Below are positions 46,931 through 55,182 of a DNA stretch of 64,000 nucleotides, piece after piece. Source of the stretch: JAHFUA01 sp963733935 (lineage in GTDB: Bacteria; Acidobacteriota; Terriglobia; Terriglobales; Acidobacteriaceae); contig CAVTEQ010000015.1 of NCBI GenBank assembly GCA_963733935.1, positions 248,001-312,000 of the forward strand, read 5' to 3'. The notes below the pieces were generated by a model, which searched no databases, was not told where the DNA came from, and saw nothing but the letters and a program-made list of their open reading frames with translations. Position 1 is the stretch's first letter; each line of letters opens with the position of its first letter. The position numbers were made by a program, and so were the translations under genes.

Positions 46931-48816
46931 TTACTCGAACGTCAGCGTAACAGAGACAGGATAGTGGTCCGATGCCGAGACATAACTGTGAATTTTGGGC
47001 TGGACCAGCAGGTTGTTCAGGACCTTTCGGTCTAGTTCGACATTCCAGGCTTCACTGCGCGGATTTCGCACTCCGCCGGAGATCACGTTTGCGTAGGTTG
47101 TCGAGCTCAGCACCTGGCCCGTAGGATCGAGCGCCAGAACCGTGCGACCGGGAAATTGAGGGAACACAGGGACGTTCAAAGGCACGCGGTCGTAGAACAG
47201 TCCAAAACCGCCTTTCAGCAGAGTTTTCCCATCGCCGGTCAATGCGAGCGTGAAGCCAACCCGCGGAGCTGCGTGGGTCCCTCGGTTACCGAGTCGCGGT
47301 CGAACCGAAGCCCCAAGTCGACCGTCAGACGTGACCAGGCGCTCCATTGATCACCAACAAACCACGCAATCTCGTTTTGGCCGACCGAAAAGCTCGTGGG
47401 TGCGCCAAACTCGATTCGCTCCAACGCGTAGCCCGCCGTTCCAACAATGTCCACCGGCATGAACTCCTGACGCCCGTCGTAAGAACTGTGCGAGAAATCG
47501 AGCCCAGCCTTGAGCTGGTGGGTGCCGTAGAAATGCTTTGGACCTGGCTGATAGAGTTCCTGTCACTCGACCCGATCGGTTTGCCGACGCTGCCGGTCGA
47601 AGAACCCGCCTTCGGTTGTTTCCACCAGCAGCCGGTAGGGATCATTACTGTTCGGCAGCACGTCGGCGTCGAAGCGCTCATACGCCACCTGTGAACTCAG
47701 TAGCCCGCCGGAGTCCGTGACGTAACGATCCTGGATGGACACCTGGTACCCACGCTGGTGCAGGTCTGGCGTGGAGGGTTGCGGGGTGAACGTATTCAGC
47801 CCCAGATAATCGAGCTTTTGGGGAAACACGGCCAAGGAGAGCGTGGCCGTCTGCTTCGCGCTGATCTTCATATCCAACTGGCTGAAGGAATCGAAGCTCT
47901 CGAGCTTCATGTCCCGCTGCAAGGGCGGAAGGCTTTCTACTGGAGTGCGAACGAAGCGGTATTCGAGGGACTGGGTGAAGGCAATTTGGTCTTTCACCAG
48001 AGGCCCAGTAACCGTTAGCCGCGGGGTGAAGGCCTCTATTCCAACGATGCTGCCACCGCGGTCCCGAGCTCGCGGAAGCAGGTTTTGGACGGAAAGGTGA
48101 AGTTTCTCGAAAGTGCTGCTGCGGGTTTCGACACTCGAAATCGCTCCAGTGAACTTCCCATATTCAGGGTCGTAAGGGTTCGAAATCACCTGGACCGAGG
48201 AAACAACGTCGATCGGGAGGTTGATGGCCTCGCCGCCCGTGGCTGGGTCGGTGACGTTGGCCGAATTCACCAGCCACCCGCTTTGCGTGGAGCGGGCCCC
48301 CTTCATGTTGATCCGCCCATCTGGGCCACGGACAACTCCTGGGACCAGAGGCAGCAGACTCTCAAAGTGTTCGGTTAGGTTCGGAGCTGTTTCAACCGTC
48401 GATTGCTTGAGGGTTGTGGACTGCGCAGAATCCTCGGCGGAAGCAGCGTCATTCGCCGTGACCGTCACCGCGCTGGTCACAGCCACAATGCCTAATTCGA
48501 GCGGCGCTACCGATGTTCCGCCGGCTCTGACCTCGACCTCCAGGGTCGCGCTCAAACCAGTGGCACTCGCTTTGAGGCTGTAGTTCCCTGGCGGAACCGC
48601 GTCGAACACGTAGGCTCCCTGTGCGTCTGACTGAGTCTCTTCAACCACTGGTCCGCGAAGTTCGACGCGGGTACCTGGCAAGACGGAATGTCCCCCACCT
48701 TCATCTTTGGTGAAAACGTCTCCGCGGATCGAGCCAGTCGCCACCATTGCGTGTTGCGGAAAGCAGCGGATGACGATCAGCAAGACGGAGAAGGTGATGA
48801 ACGTAATTTTTCGCAT
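46931..48816 (-). pseudogene. decayed Oar-like TonB-dependent receptor with a foreign 3' end
   Basis: From the ATG at 48816 the product starts with a signal sequence (ITFITFSVLLIVIRCF), a carboxypeptidase-regulatory-like domain (VLPGTRVELRGPVVEETQSD, AYVFDAVPPGNYSLKAS) and a plug (NMKGARSTQSGWLVNSANVTDPATGG). An in-frame TGA at 47563-47565 sits where RVEWQELYQ is expected (Trp to stop). The same frame then continues to LDLGLRFDRDSVTEG, where one base is missing near 47278. The barrel stops early, at LDRKVLNNLLVQ. The last residues, SASDHYPVSVTLTFE, look like the C-terminus of an endonuclease/exonuclease/phosphatase protein, so a deletion seems to have joined two genes. Confidence 0.72.
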
Positions 48817-49358
48817 TGCTGTCCTTCTCCTCGGGAGACGAGAGTGCAGCGCGCCTTCCAAACAGGACCTAAGCTGTGCACCTGCGCAAGCTATTGAAGG
48901 ATTAGATCTTGCGAGACCTACGCTGAACTTTCGAAGCCCGAATCGTCGCCTGCCAATCGGCTCAGCTTGGCACCTGTCGAAGTGTTGTCAGATTCGAGGA
49001 GCTGATAGGGCCTGGAAGCAACGCCGGAGAAATGGATCAAACCGTACTGAGCACGGTCAGGAGTTGGCACCAACACCCCGAGCAGATGGCTGCCGGCAGA
49101 AGTCATTGCACAGGGGATAGAGCATCCCGCACTTCAGAAAACGGTGGCCACTTGAGATTCTCCTTCGTGATCAATTCTCTTAGTTTGCCCACAGGAGTAT
49201 GATTTCGCGCCATGGCTGCTGAGGGTGGAGGCTCCAAGCGGTTGCATGCTGGACAGAGTTTACGTTTGGGCTTTTGAATCTCCGCTGTGACCTGCCACAT
49301 CGAACCCTGATTTAGGGTCGGCGCTGCCAAGTGTAAGCATGCGGTCGGTCGGCGTAAC
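48817..49358. other. 542-base gap upstream of the PAS activator
   Basis: No supported gene. It contains the small hairpin ACCCT-GATTT-AGGGT (49304-49318), one of three near-identical ones in the window. A minus-strand frame at 49103-49300 was considered and not called. Confidence 0.4.
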
Positions 49359-52300
49359 ATGGCCAACTCCAGAATCTCGAGCATGAGTCTGGCGGGGACT
49401 CCGGACCTTCGGGTCATGATCGACTCGACCCCCGGCTTGATTCACACCAGCCTGCCTGACGGGTACCTCGATTTCTTCAATGAAACTTGGCTGAAGTATC
49501 TCGGTCGGTCGTTGGAGGATCTGCAGGGTTGGAAGTGGACAGCTGCAATTCATCCCGATGATGTCGAAGGAATCGTTGAAAAGTGGCGAGCGTCCTTGGC
49601 TAGTGGTGAGCCTTTCTTGCACGAGGCACGTGTCCGGCGAGCCGATGGTGAGTATCGCTGGATGCTGCACCACAAAATCGCCATTCGTGACGAGCATGAA
49701 AACATTATCAAATGGTACGGATCTAGCATCGATATCGAAGATCGCAAGCGCGCCGAAGAACAGCTCCGCCGTAGTTCCCATGAATTAGAAAGAAGCGAGT
49801 TCTATCTGGCAGAAGCGCAGCGCCTCGGCCATATGGGCAGCTGGGTTTTTGACCCTGCAAGGGGTTTCGAACACTGGTCACTTGGACTTTTTCGCATATA
49901 TGGTCTTGATCCGGCCAAAGGAGCGCCTGGCGCTGAGGAATACCTGGCACTCGTCCATCCACAAGATCGCGAGTTCATGGCATCGCTGATGAAGCGAATG
50001 CTTATGGAAACTTCCGGATTTGATGTCACCAAGCGCATTGTGCGACCAGACGGTGAAGTTCGATACATCCGTTGCGTGGGCACTCCTGTCGTTGACAGCG
50101 GCACGCCCAAAAGCATCGGCGTTGGCATAGACGTCACGGAGCACGAACTCCTGACTCAGGAACTTCGACGCCGCGAAGCCTACCTGGCCGAAGCCCAAGG
50201 ACTCAGCCAGACAGGCAGCTTCGGGTGGAAACCTGACAGTGGAGAGATTGTCTGGTCAGAGGAAACCTATCGCATCTTCGAGTACGACCGCGCGCTTAAG
50301 CCAACGATAGATTCAATAGTGCAGCGCGTCCATCCTGAGGACCAGGCCGACTTTCAGAAGGTCATCGATGGTGCCTCTAGGGGGACGACACATTTCGAGC
50401 ATACCCATCGTTTGCTGCTGCCTGATGGGAGAGTCAAGCACGTCCACGCCCTAGCTCATGTAGTGCAGGATGCATCCGGCAATCGCGAGTTTGTCGGGGC
50501 GGTGACCGACATCACCGAGCGCAAGACGGCCGGGGAAGCCCTCCGGAGCAGTGAAGCGTACCTGGCGGAAGCACAGAGGCTGAGCCAGACGGGCAGTTGG
50601 GCATGGAGTCCAGAGCAGGATATCGGGTACTGGTCGGAGGAATGCTACCGTGTTCTGAGTTTCGATCCACAGGGTGGTTTGCCCCGATTCGAAGACTTCT
50701 TTCTGCGGATTCATCCCGACGACCAACCCGGTTTCAGGGAACTAATCCAGACGGCTATCCGCGAAAAGGCAGAGTGGGAGACGGACTACCGCATCGTGCA
50801 TCTGGATGGCCGCGTCAGGGACATTCACGTCGTAGGTCATCCTGTTCTGAGCGCGTCCGGCCATCTCGTCGAATTTGTGGGCACCGTGATCGACGTCACT
50901 GAGCGTAAACGAGCCGAGGAGGAACTGCGCAGAAGTGAAATGGAGCTCCGGCAGATGTTGGACCTTGCTCCTCAGTTGGTTGCTGTATTCGGAACCCGTC
51001 GCGAACGTCCTTACGCCACTGTATTCGGAGCCGGTCTCGAACGTCTTTATGCCAACCGCATCCTGCTCGATTACCTGGGCGTTACTCTTGAAGAGTGGCT
51101 GCAGAGAGTTAATCGCGGTGAGTTCCTTCATCCTGATGACCGGGAACGGGCCGCCGGTCATTTTGATCGTGCTCTCTCTAGTGGCACTGCTTTCGAGTTG
51201 GAGATGCGACTGCGCCAAGGTGATGGAAGTTACCGCTGGTTTTTGGCCCGCTATAACCCATTGCGCGACGAACAGGGACAGATTACGCGTTGGTATGCTG
51301 CCGCGACCGACATTGATGACCGCAAGAGAGCTGAGGAGAGACTGCAACAGGAGAACGTCGCCCTCCGCGAAGAGATCGACAAGGCATCGATGTTCGAGGA
51401 AATTGTAGGAGCTTCGCCGGCGCTGAAAGCAGTTCTTTCTCAAGTCTGCAAGGTAGCGGCCACAGATTCCACGGTTCTCATCACCGGCGAAACGGGCACC
51501 GGCAAAGAACTGGTAGCCCGCGCCGTTCATAGACGGTCTCGGCGTTCCTCCCGTGCCTTCGTAAGTGTGAACTGCGCTGCCGTCCCGCGCGACTTGATTG
51601 CCTCGGAACTGTTCGGCCACGAGAAGGGCGCGTTTACCGGAGCGACCCAGCTGCGCTTGGGGCGGTTCGAATTGGCGGCAGGAGGCACTATCTTCCTCGA
51701 TGAGGTTGGAGAGCTTCCTGTCGAGACACAGATCGCTCTGTTGCGCGTTCTTCAGGAACACGAATTTGAGCGCGTCGGCGGAAGTCGTTCGATCCAAACC
51801 GATGTTCGAGTGATTGCTGCCACTAACCGTGATTTGCAGGCCGCCATTGCCGCAGGAACCTTTCGTACCGACCTGTTCTATCGGCTCAACGTTTTTCCGG
51901 TTGAGGTTCCTCCTCTGCGCGAGCGAACCCAAGACATTCCCTTGCTGGTCGAGTACTTCATTGATCGTTACGCGAGACAGGCAGGTAAGACAATACTGCG
52001 CATCGACAAGAAGACCCTGGATCTGCTTCAGTCGTACTCTTGGCCGGGTAACATCCGCGAATTGCAAAACGTCATTCAGCGATCGGTCATTGTCTGTGAG
52101 ACTGAGACCTTCTCGACAGATCCGAGTTGGCTTTCGCGGCAGCCCTCTACGACCGAGCCGACACTCCAGCTTGATCTTTCTCGAAGGCTTGCCACTCAGG
52201 AGAAAGAAATGATTGAGGCTGCGTTGCGTAAAAGCAGAGGAAGAGTATTCGGGCCGTCAGGCGCCGCCGCCAAGCTCGGCATGGCACGATCTACCCTGGA

Positions 52301-52364
52301 ATCAAAGATCCGCGCGTTAAGGATTAATAAGAACCGCTTCAAGACCGCGGATCCCTCAAGTTAA
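49359..52364 (+). CDS. sigma-54-dependent activator with five PAS domains
   Basis: 1001-residue transcription activator for RNA polymerase with sigma-54. Five PAS/PAC units fill residues 15-665, each ending in a T/S-D-I-x-E/D-R-K type linker (SIDIEDRKRAEE, VTDITERKTAGE, VIDVTERKRAEE, ATDIDDRKRAEE). The AAA+ domain follows: Walker A GETGTGKE (about 710), the sigma-54 contact loop GAFTGA (757-762), Walker B IFLDEVGE and the arginine region RLNVFPVEVPPLRER. The C-terminal Fis-type HTH is GPSGAAAKLGMARSTLESKI. There is no membrane segment, so it senses a cytoplasmic signal, perhaps through bound cofactors. PAS5 carries a 12-residue tandem duplication. Confidence 0.92.
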   Translation: MANSRISSMSLAGTPDLRVMIDSTPGLIHTSLPDGYLDFFNETWLKYLGRSLEDLQGWKWTAAIHPDDVEGIVEKWRASLASGEPFLHEARVRRADGEYRWMLHHKIAIRDEHENIIKWYGSSIDIEDRKRAEEQLRRSSHELERSEFYLAEAQRLGHMGSWVFDPARGFEHWSLGLFRIYGLDPAKGAPGAEEYLALVHPQDREFMASLMKRMLMETSGFDVTKRIVRPDGEVRYIRCVGTPVVDSGTPKSIGVGIDVTEHELLTQELRRREAYLAEAQGLSQTGSFGWKPDSGEIVWSEETYRIFEYDRALKPTIDSIVQRVHPEDQADFQKVIDGASRGTTHFEHTHRLLLPDGRVKHVHALAHVVQDASGNREFVGAVTDITERKTAGEALRSSEAYLAEAQRLSQTGSWAWSPEQDIGYWSEECYRVLSFDPQGGLPRFEDFFLRIHPDDQPGFRELIQTAIREKAEWETDYRIVHLDGRVRDIHVVGHPVLSASGHLVEFVGTVIDVTERKRAEEELRRSEMELRQMLDLAPQLVAVFGTRRERPYATVFGAGLERLYANRILLDYLGVTLEEWLQRVNRGEFLHPDDRERAAGHFDRALSSGTAFELEMRLRQGDGSYRWFLARYNPLRDEQGQITRWYAAATDIDDRKRAEERLQQENVALREEIDKASMFEEIVGASPALKAVLSQVCKVAATDSTVLITGETGTGKELVARAVHRRSRRSSRAFVSVNCAAVPRDLIASELFGHEKGAFTGATQLRLGRFELAAGGTIFLDEVGELPVETQIALLRVLQEHEFERVGGSRSIQTDVRVIAATNRDLQAAIAAGTFRTDLFYRLNVFPVEVPPLRERTQDIPLLVEYFIDRYARQAGKTILRIDKKTLDLLQSYSWPGNIRELQNVIQRSVIVCETETFSTDPSWLSRQPSTTEPTLQLDLSRRLATQEKEMIEAALRKSRGRVFGPSGAAAKLGMARSTLESKIRALRINKNRFKTADPSS
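50985..51056 (+). repeat. 36-base in-frame tandem duplication in PAS5
   Basis: Two adjacent 36-base units (50985-51020 and 51021-51056) differ at seven positions. They encode VFGTRRERPYAT and VFGAGLERLYAN (residues 543-566). A PAS domain normally has only one such strand (V.G...R.YAN), so this is a local duplication inside the fold that keeps the frame. Confidence 0.8.
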
Positions 52365-52394
52365 GACTTCATCTTCAAAGAAATTTGTATAGAG

Positions 52395-52412
52395 TCTCGC
52401 CAATTGGCGAGA
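52395..52412. promoter_or_regulatory. 18-bp perfect palindrome, likely upstream activator site
   Basis: TCTCGCCAATTGGCGAGA is its own reverse complement over 18 bases. A further half-site-like CTCGCCA follows. It lies about 80-95 bases upstream of the start predicted from the sigma-54 promoter at 52464, where enhancer-binding proteins usually bind. Both flanking genes encode such proteins with Fis-type HTH domains. The alternative, a terminator for the preceding gene, is less likely because no T tract follows. Confidence 0.6.
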
Positions 52413-52463
52413 ACTCGCCATTTCTCCGCCTCGTCAATTGTCGTCGTTTCAATAGCTTACGAA

Positions 52464-52479
52464 TGGGACCAAAATTGCT
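52464..52479 (+). promoter_or_regulatory. sigma-54 promoter
   Basis: TGGGACCAAAATTGCT fits TGGCACG-N4-TTGCW with the exact -24/-12 spacing: GG at 52465-52466 and GC at 52477-52478. The start would be near 52490, 33 bases before the 51-residue protein gene. With the palindrome upstream this forms a complete sigma-54 control region. Confidence 0.6.
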
Positions 52480-52522
52480 TTTCGATAATGCGTCCGATTT
52501 GAGATGTAGGGACGAGGATTTC

Positions 52523-52678
52523 ATGAGGTTGCAAATCGTATGGCGCAATTCGATTCCGTTGGCCAAGATCCAACAAACTGTACAGCGCGTAAGAACTGAG
52601 CAGTTCGGTGCTTTGTATGTCGTCATCAACCCGGATACCGCGCAGGAGTTCGAATTGATTCTGGGCAACGCTGCATGA
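52523..52678 (+). CDS. 51-residue conserved protein, copy 1
   Basis: MRLQIVWRN at the start and QEFELILGNAA at the end, with QFGALYVV in the middle. A second 51-residue protein at 62897 is identical at 30 of 51 positions and also precedes a GAF activator gene, so this is a real gene and not chance. GAGGA lies five bases upstream of the ATG. It is short, mixed alpha/beta by eye, and has no cysteines and no membrane segment. Function unknown. The linkage suggests a ligand, anti-activator or adaptor for the neighbouring AAA+ regulators (inference). First gene after the sigma-54 promoter. Confidence 0.75.
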   Translation: MRLQIVWRNSIPLAKIQQTVQRVRTEQFGALYVVINPDTAQEFELILGNAA

Positions 52679-52723
52679 GGCAACGCAGCCATAGCTGTGA
52701 ACTGTTGTCCTTTCGAGGGGGAG

Positions 52724-52987
52724 ATGCTGAGAATTCAGAGGTCAGCGAACGGAGAGGTGGTTTTCAAACTCAGCGGCCGCATAGACACGGAGAATATCTC
52801 CGACCTGGAAACATTGCTCGAAACAGAAACCAACGATCACCGCATAGTTTTGGACTTAAAAGACCTAACTCTCGTAAATCGAGATGCAGTCATTTTTCTC
52901 GGGTATTGCGAAGCAAACGATATCACGCTTAAGAATTGCCCGGCATACATTCGCGAGTGGATCAAGCGAGAGCGCAATGGAAGTTAG
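52724..52987 (+). CDS. STAS-like domain protein
   Basis: 87 residues with an anti-sigma-antagonist-like layout: FKLSGRIDTENISDLETLL, then RIVLDLKDLTLVNRDAVIFLGYCEANDITLKNCPAYI. The usual phosphorylatable serine of SpoIIAA-like proteins (D-S-x-G) is replaced by VNRDAV, so it is probably not controlled by phosphorylation. Similar small proteins occur beside one-component regulators in Acidobacteriota. I start it at 52724, after GAGGGGGAG. A GTG at 52697 is the alternative. It lies 45 bases after the 51-residue gene and before the GAF activator, apparently in one operon. Confidence 0.65.
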   Translation: MLRIQRSANGEVVFKLSGRIDTENISDLETLLETETNDHRIVLDLKDLTLVNRDAVIFLGYCEANDITLKNCPAYIREWIKRERNGS

Positions 52988-53074
52988 CGTTGCCGCTATC
53001 GTGGTACCTGGCAATAAAACGTGGAAACGAGTGATTTTTCGGGCAAGACACGATTAAGCGAGGAGGAACGCACA

Positions 53075-54697
53075 ATGAGCGTAGCCGGATTTGGACTGAC
53101 AACGGAGGCGCCTCTCCACAGCCTTCCACCGCAAGTGCAATCGGAAACGCCGTGGGAAACATCGCATCTCGAATCGGATTGCAAGGTGAAGAGTGCCCGG
53201 CTCAGACTGCTCCTCGCCATCATGAGCAGCATGGTTGCCACGGGGGAACTCAGCGATCTCCTGAGAGACGCGACAACCGGCGTCCGGCGCGTCATGCGAT
53301 CAGATGCTGCCGTAATAGCGCTGCTGGATACGGAGACTCGCCGGCTGGGCGTGAATGCTTTCGACTTCTCGGGCGAAACCACGGCCGACGAGGAGGCACT
53401 GGAATCAGTGCAAGAGATATTTGGGGCACGTGTCTTCTCCACAACCAAGCGTAGCGAGAGCACCAACGATCTCCCCCAAATTGAAGAGGAGGCCGGTTCG
53501 CAATGGGCAGCGGCGGGCTTCCGCAATAGCTGCGTCCTGCCCCTCGCCACCCGGGATCAAATCCTGGGTATTCTCGCCCTCGGCAAGCGCGATGGGATTG
53601 GCTACACACAGGACGAAGTCGATTTCCTGAGGCAAGTGTCCAGCCAGGTCGCGATTGCCGTGGAGAGGTCGCTTGTACAAAGCGAACTGCAAAGGCTCAG
53701 GAAAAGTGCTGGCGAGGAGAGGATTTACCTCGAAGATGAAATCTCTAGCGAGCTGAACTTCGAGGAGATCGTGGGAAGAAGCTCCGCCCTGCAGCGCGTG
53801 CTTCGGCAAGTTGAGGTGGTGGCGCCGACCGATTCCGGGGTGTTGATCCAAGGGGAAACGGGTACGGGAAAAGAACTCATCGCCCGCGCCATTCACAATC
53901 TGAGCCCCCGCCGCGATCGGCCGTTCGTCAAGCTGAACTGTGCCGCCATTCCTTCGGGCTTGCTGGAGAGCGAGCTCTTTGGGCACGAGAAGGGTGCGTT
54001 CACAGGTGCCATCATGCGCAAGGCCGGCCGCTTCGAGGTGGCCGACAAGGGAACCCTGTTTCTGGATGAAGTGGGCGACATCCCACTCGACTTGCAGCCC
54101 AAATTGTTGCGGGTGTTGCAGGAACACGAATTTGAACGCTTGGGCAGCACACGCACGCAGCAGGTCGACGTACGTGTGATCGCGGCCACCCACCGGGACT
54201 TGAAGCAGATGGTCGAAGACGGCCAGTTCCGAAGTGACTTGTACTACCGCTTGCACGTCTTCCCGCTGTGCGTGCCTCCTTTGCGCGACCGGCGCGAAGA
54301 CATCCCCATCCTGGTGCGGCATTACGTGGACAAGTACGCCCGGCGAATGAATCGGCGGATCGAAACCGTTCCCTCCCAGGCCATGGAGGTCTTTGCCAGC
54401 TATTCGTGGCCCGGCAATGTGCGCGAACTGCAGAACTTCATCGAGCGCGCGGTGATTCTGTCGCCTAGCAGTGTCCTCCGGCCTCCGCTGGCGGAACTGA
54501 AACCAACCACCGTTGAGGAACCCAGTTCGAAGCTGAGCACTCTGGAAGAGGCCGAACGCGAACATGTCGTGCGGGCCCTCCGCGAATCCAACTGGGTGAT
54601 CGGGGGAACCAAAGGCGCCGCGGCACGGCTGGGAATGAAGCGGACGACCTTGGCGTATCGCATCCGCAAGCTGAATATCCCGTGCCGTCCGCTGTGA
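53075..54697 (+). CDS. sigma-54-dependent activator with GAF domain (FhlA-like)
   Basis: 540 residues. N-terminal tag MSVAGFGLT, helix SARLRLLLAIMSSMVATGE, a GAF domain (about 45-205, SDAAVIALLDTETRRLGV, FRNSCVLPLATRDQILGILAL), then AAA+ with Walker A GETGTGKE (about 260), GAFTGA at 307-312, Walker B LFLDEVGDIP, and a C-terminal Fis HTH GAAARLGMKRTTLAYRI. AGGAGG stands eight bases before the ATG at 53075, and the paralog at 63441 has the same arrangement. The GAF domain likely binds a small molecule or a gas-sensing cofactor. If it activates its own sigma-54 promoter at 52464, the operon is autoregulated. Confidence 0.92.
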   Translation: MSVAGFGLTTEAPLHSLPPQVQSETPWETSHLESDCKVKSARLRLLLAIMSSMVATGELSDLLRDATTGVRRVMRSDAAVIALLDTETRRLGVNAFDFSGETTADEEALESVQEIFGARVFSTTKRSESTNDLPQIEEEAGSQWAAAGFRNSCVLPLATRDQILGILALGKRDGIGYTQDEVDFLRQVSSQVAIAVERSLVQSELQRLRKSAGEERIYLEDEISSELNFEEIVGRSSALQRVLRQVEVVAPTDSGVLIQGETGTGKELIARAIHNLSPRRDRPFVKLNCAAIPSGLLESELFGHEKGAFTGAIMRKAGRFEVADKGTLFLDEVGDIPLDLQPKLLRVLQEHEFERLGSTRTQQVDVRVIAATHRDLKQMVEDGQFRSDLYYRLHVFPLCVPPLRDRREDIPILVRHYVDKYARRMNRRIETVPSQAMEVFASYSWPGNVRELQNFIERAVILSPSSVLRPPLAELKPTTVEEPSSKLSTLEEAEREHVVRALRESNWVIGGTKGAAARLGMKRTTLAYRIRKLNIPCRPL

Positions 54698-55103
54698 TGT
54701 CATGGGTCACATGCGCGAGGAGCGCAGTTATCGATGCTGGCGCCCGACAGTGGAGCCCTTGTCATGAGCCCACGCATCCAGCACGGTTCTAAGCGGTTAC
54801 GGTTACCGTCCCCCTACCCCCCCTGGGTGGTGCCCTCGTTTGGAATCAACACTTTGCGGTATATCCCCCGGGGAAATACAGGCGTTCACAGGACTTACAG
54901 TCAAAATCTTGAGCGGCAGGAACTTAGACGAGCCGCAACAACCGGGTTGTCAAAGAGCGCAGGCTGTCGTTCTATATCTAAAAGATAATATACAGACACT
55001 CACAATACCACATTTACGGAACTCGCGTCAAGCGGAAAGAGGGAAATACGCGCTGCGGGGATCGCAAGGCTGCAAGCAATGCGAGCGTCGTGCCGTCGGA
55101 TGT
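54698..55103. other. intergenic stretch between convergent regulator and receptor
   Basis: 406 bases without a supported gene. It includes an AT-rich part with a small inverted repeat (TATCT-AAA-AGATA, near 54975-54990) and a C/G-rich motif TCCCCCGGGGA near 54866. No terminator with a T tract is evident. Confidence 0.4.
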
Positions 55104-55182
55104 TTAGAACTGAAGCTTCAGGGCCAGTTGGATCGAGCGCGGTCCGCCGATCTGATAAAGCGGGTTGAACCCGCCGCCGGAT
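55104..55182 (-). pseudogene. C-terminal remnant of a second TonB-dependent receptor
   Basis: Directly after the stop of the receptor at 55183, in another frame, the minus strand encodes GGGFNPLYQIGGPRSIQLAL then KLQF and a stop at 55104. This is the typical last beta strand of an Oar-like receptor (GPRSIQ.ALKL.F). The preceding gene has its own complete end (RQLQFALKLAW). The fragment is therefore a leftover of a tandem or recombined paralog, not an extension. Confidence 0.6.

Noticed and set aside
49103..49300. Minus-strand frame with one C-x2-C motif and a possible AGGG ribosome site
   Set aside because: Only one cysteine pair, no recognisable family and a weak start. Not enough to call a gene.
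50742..52067. 441-codon open frame on the minus strand across the PAS activator
   Set aside because: Antisense to a clear AAA+/PAS gene. Composition is a mirror of the real codons and no motif is seen.
53405..54703. 432-codon minus-strand frame across the GAF activator
   Set aside because: Antisense shadow caused by high GC third positions of the real gene.
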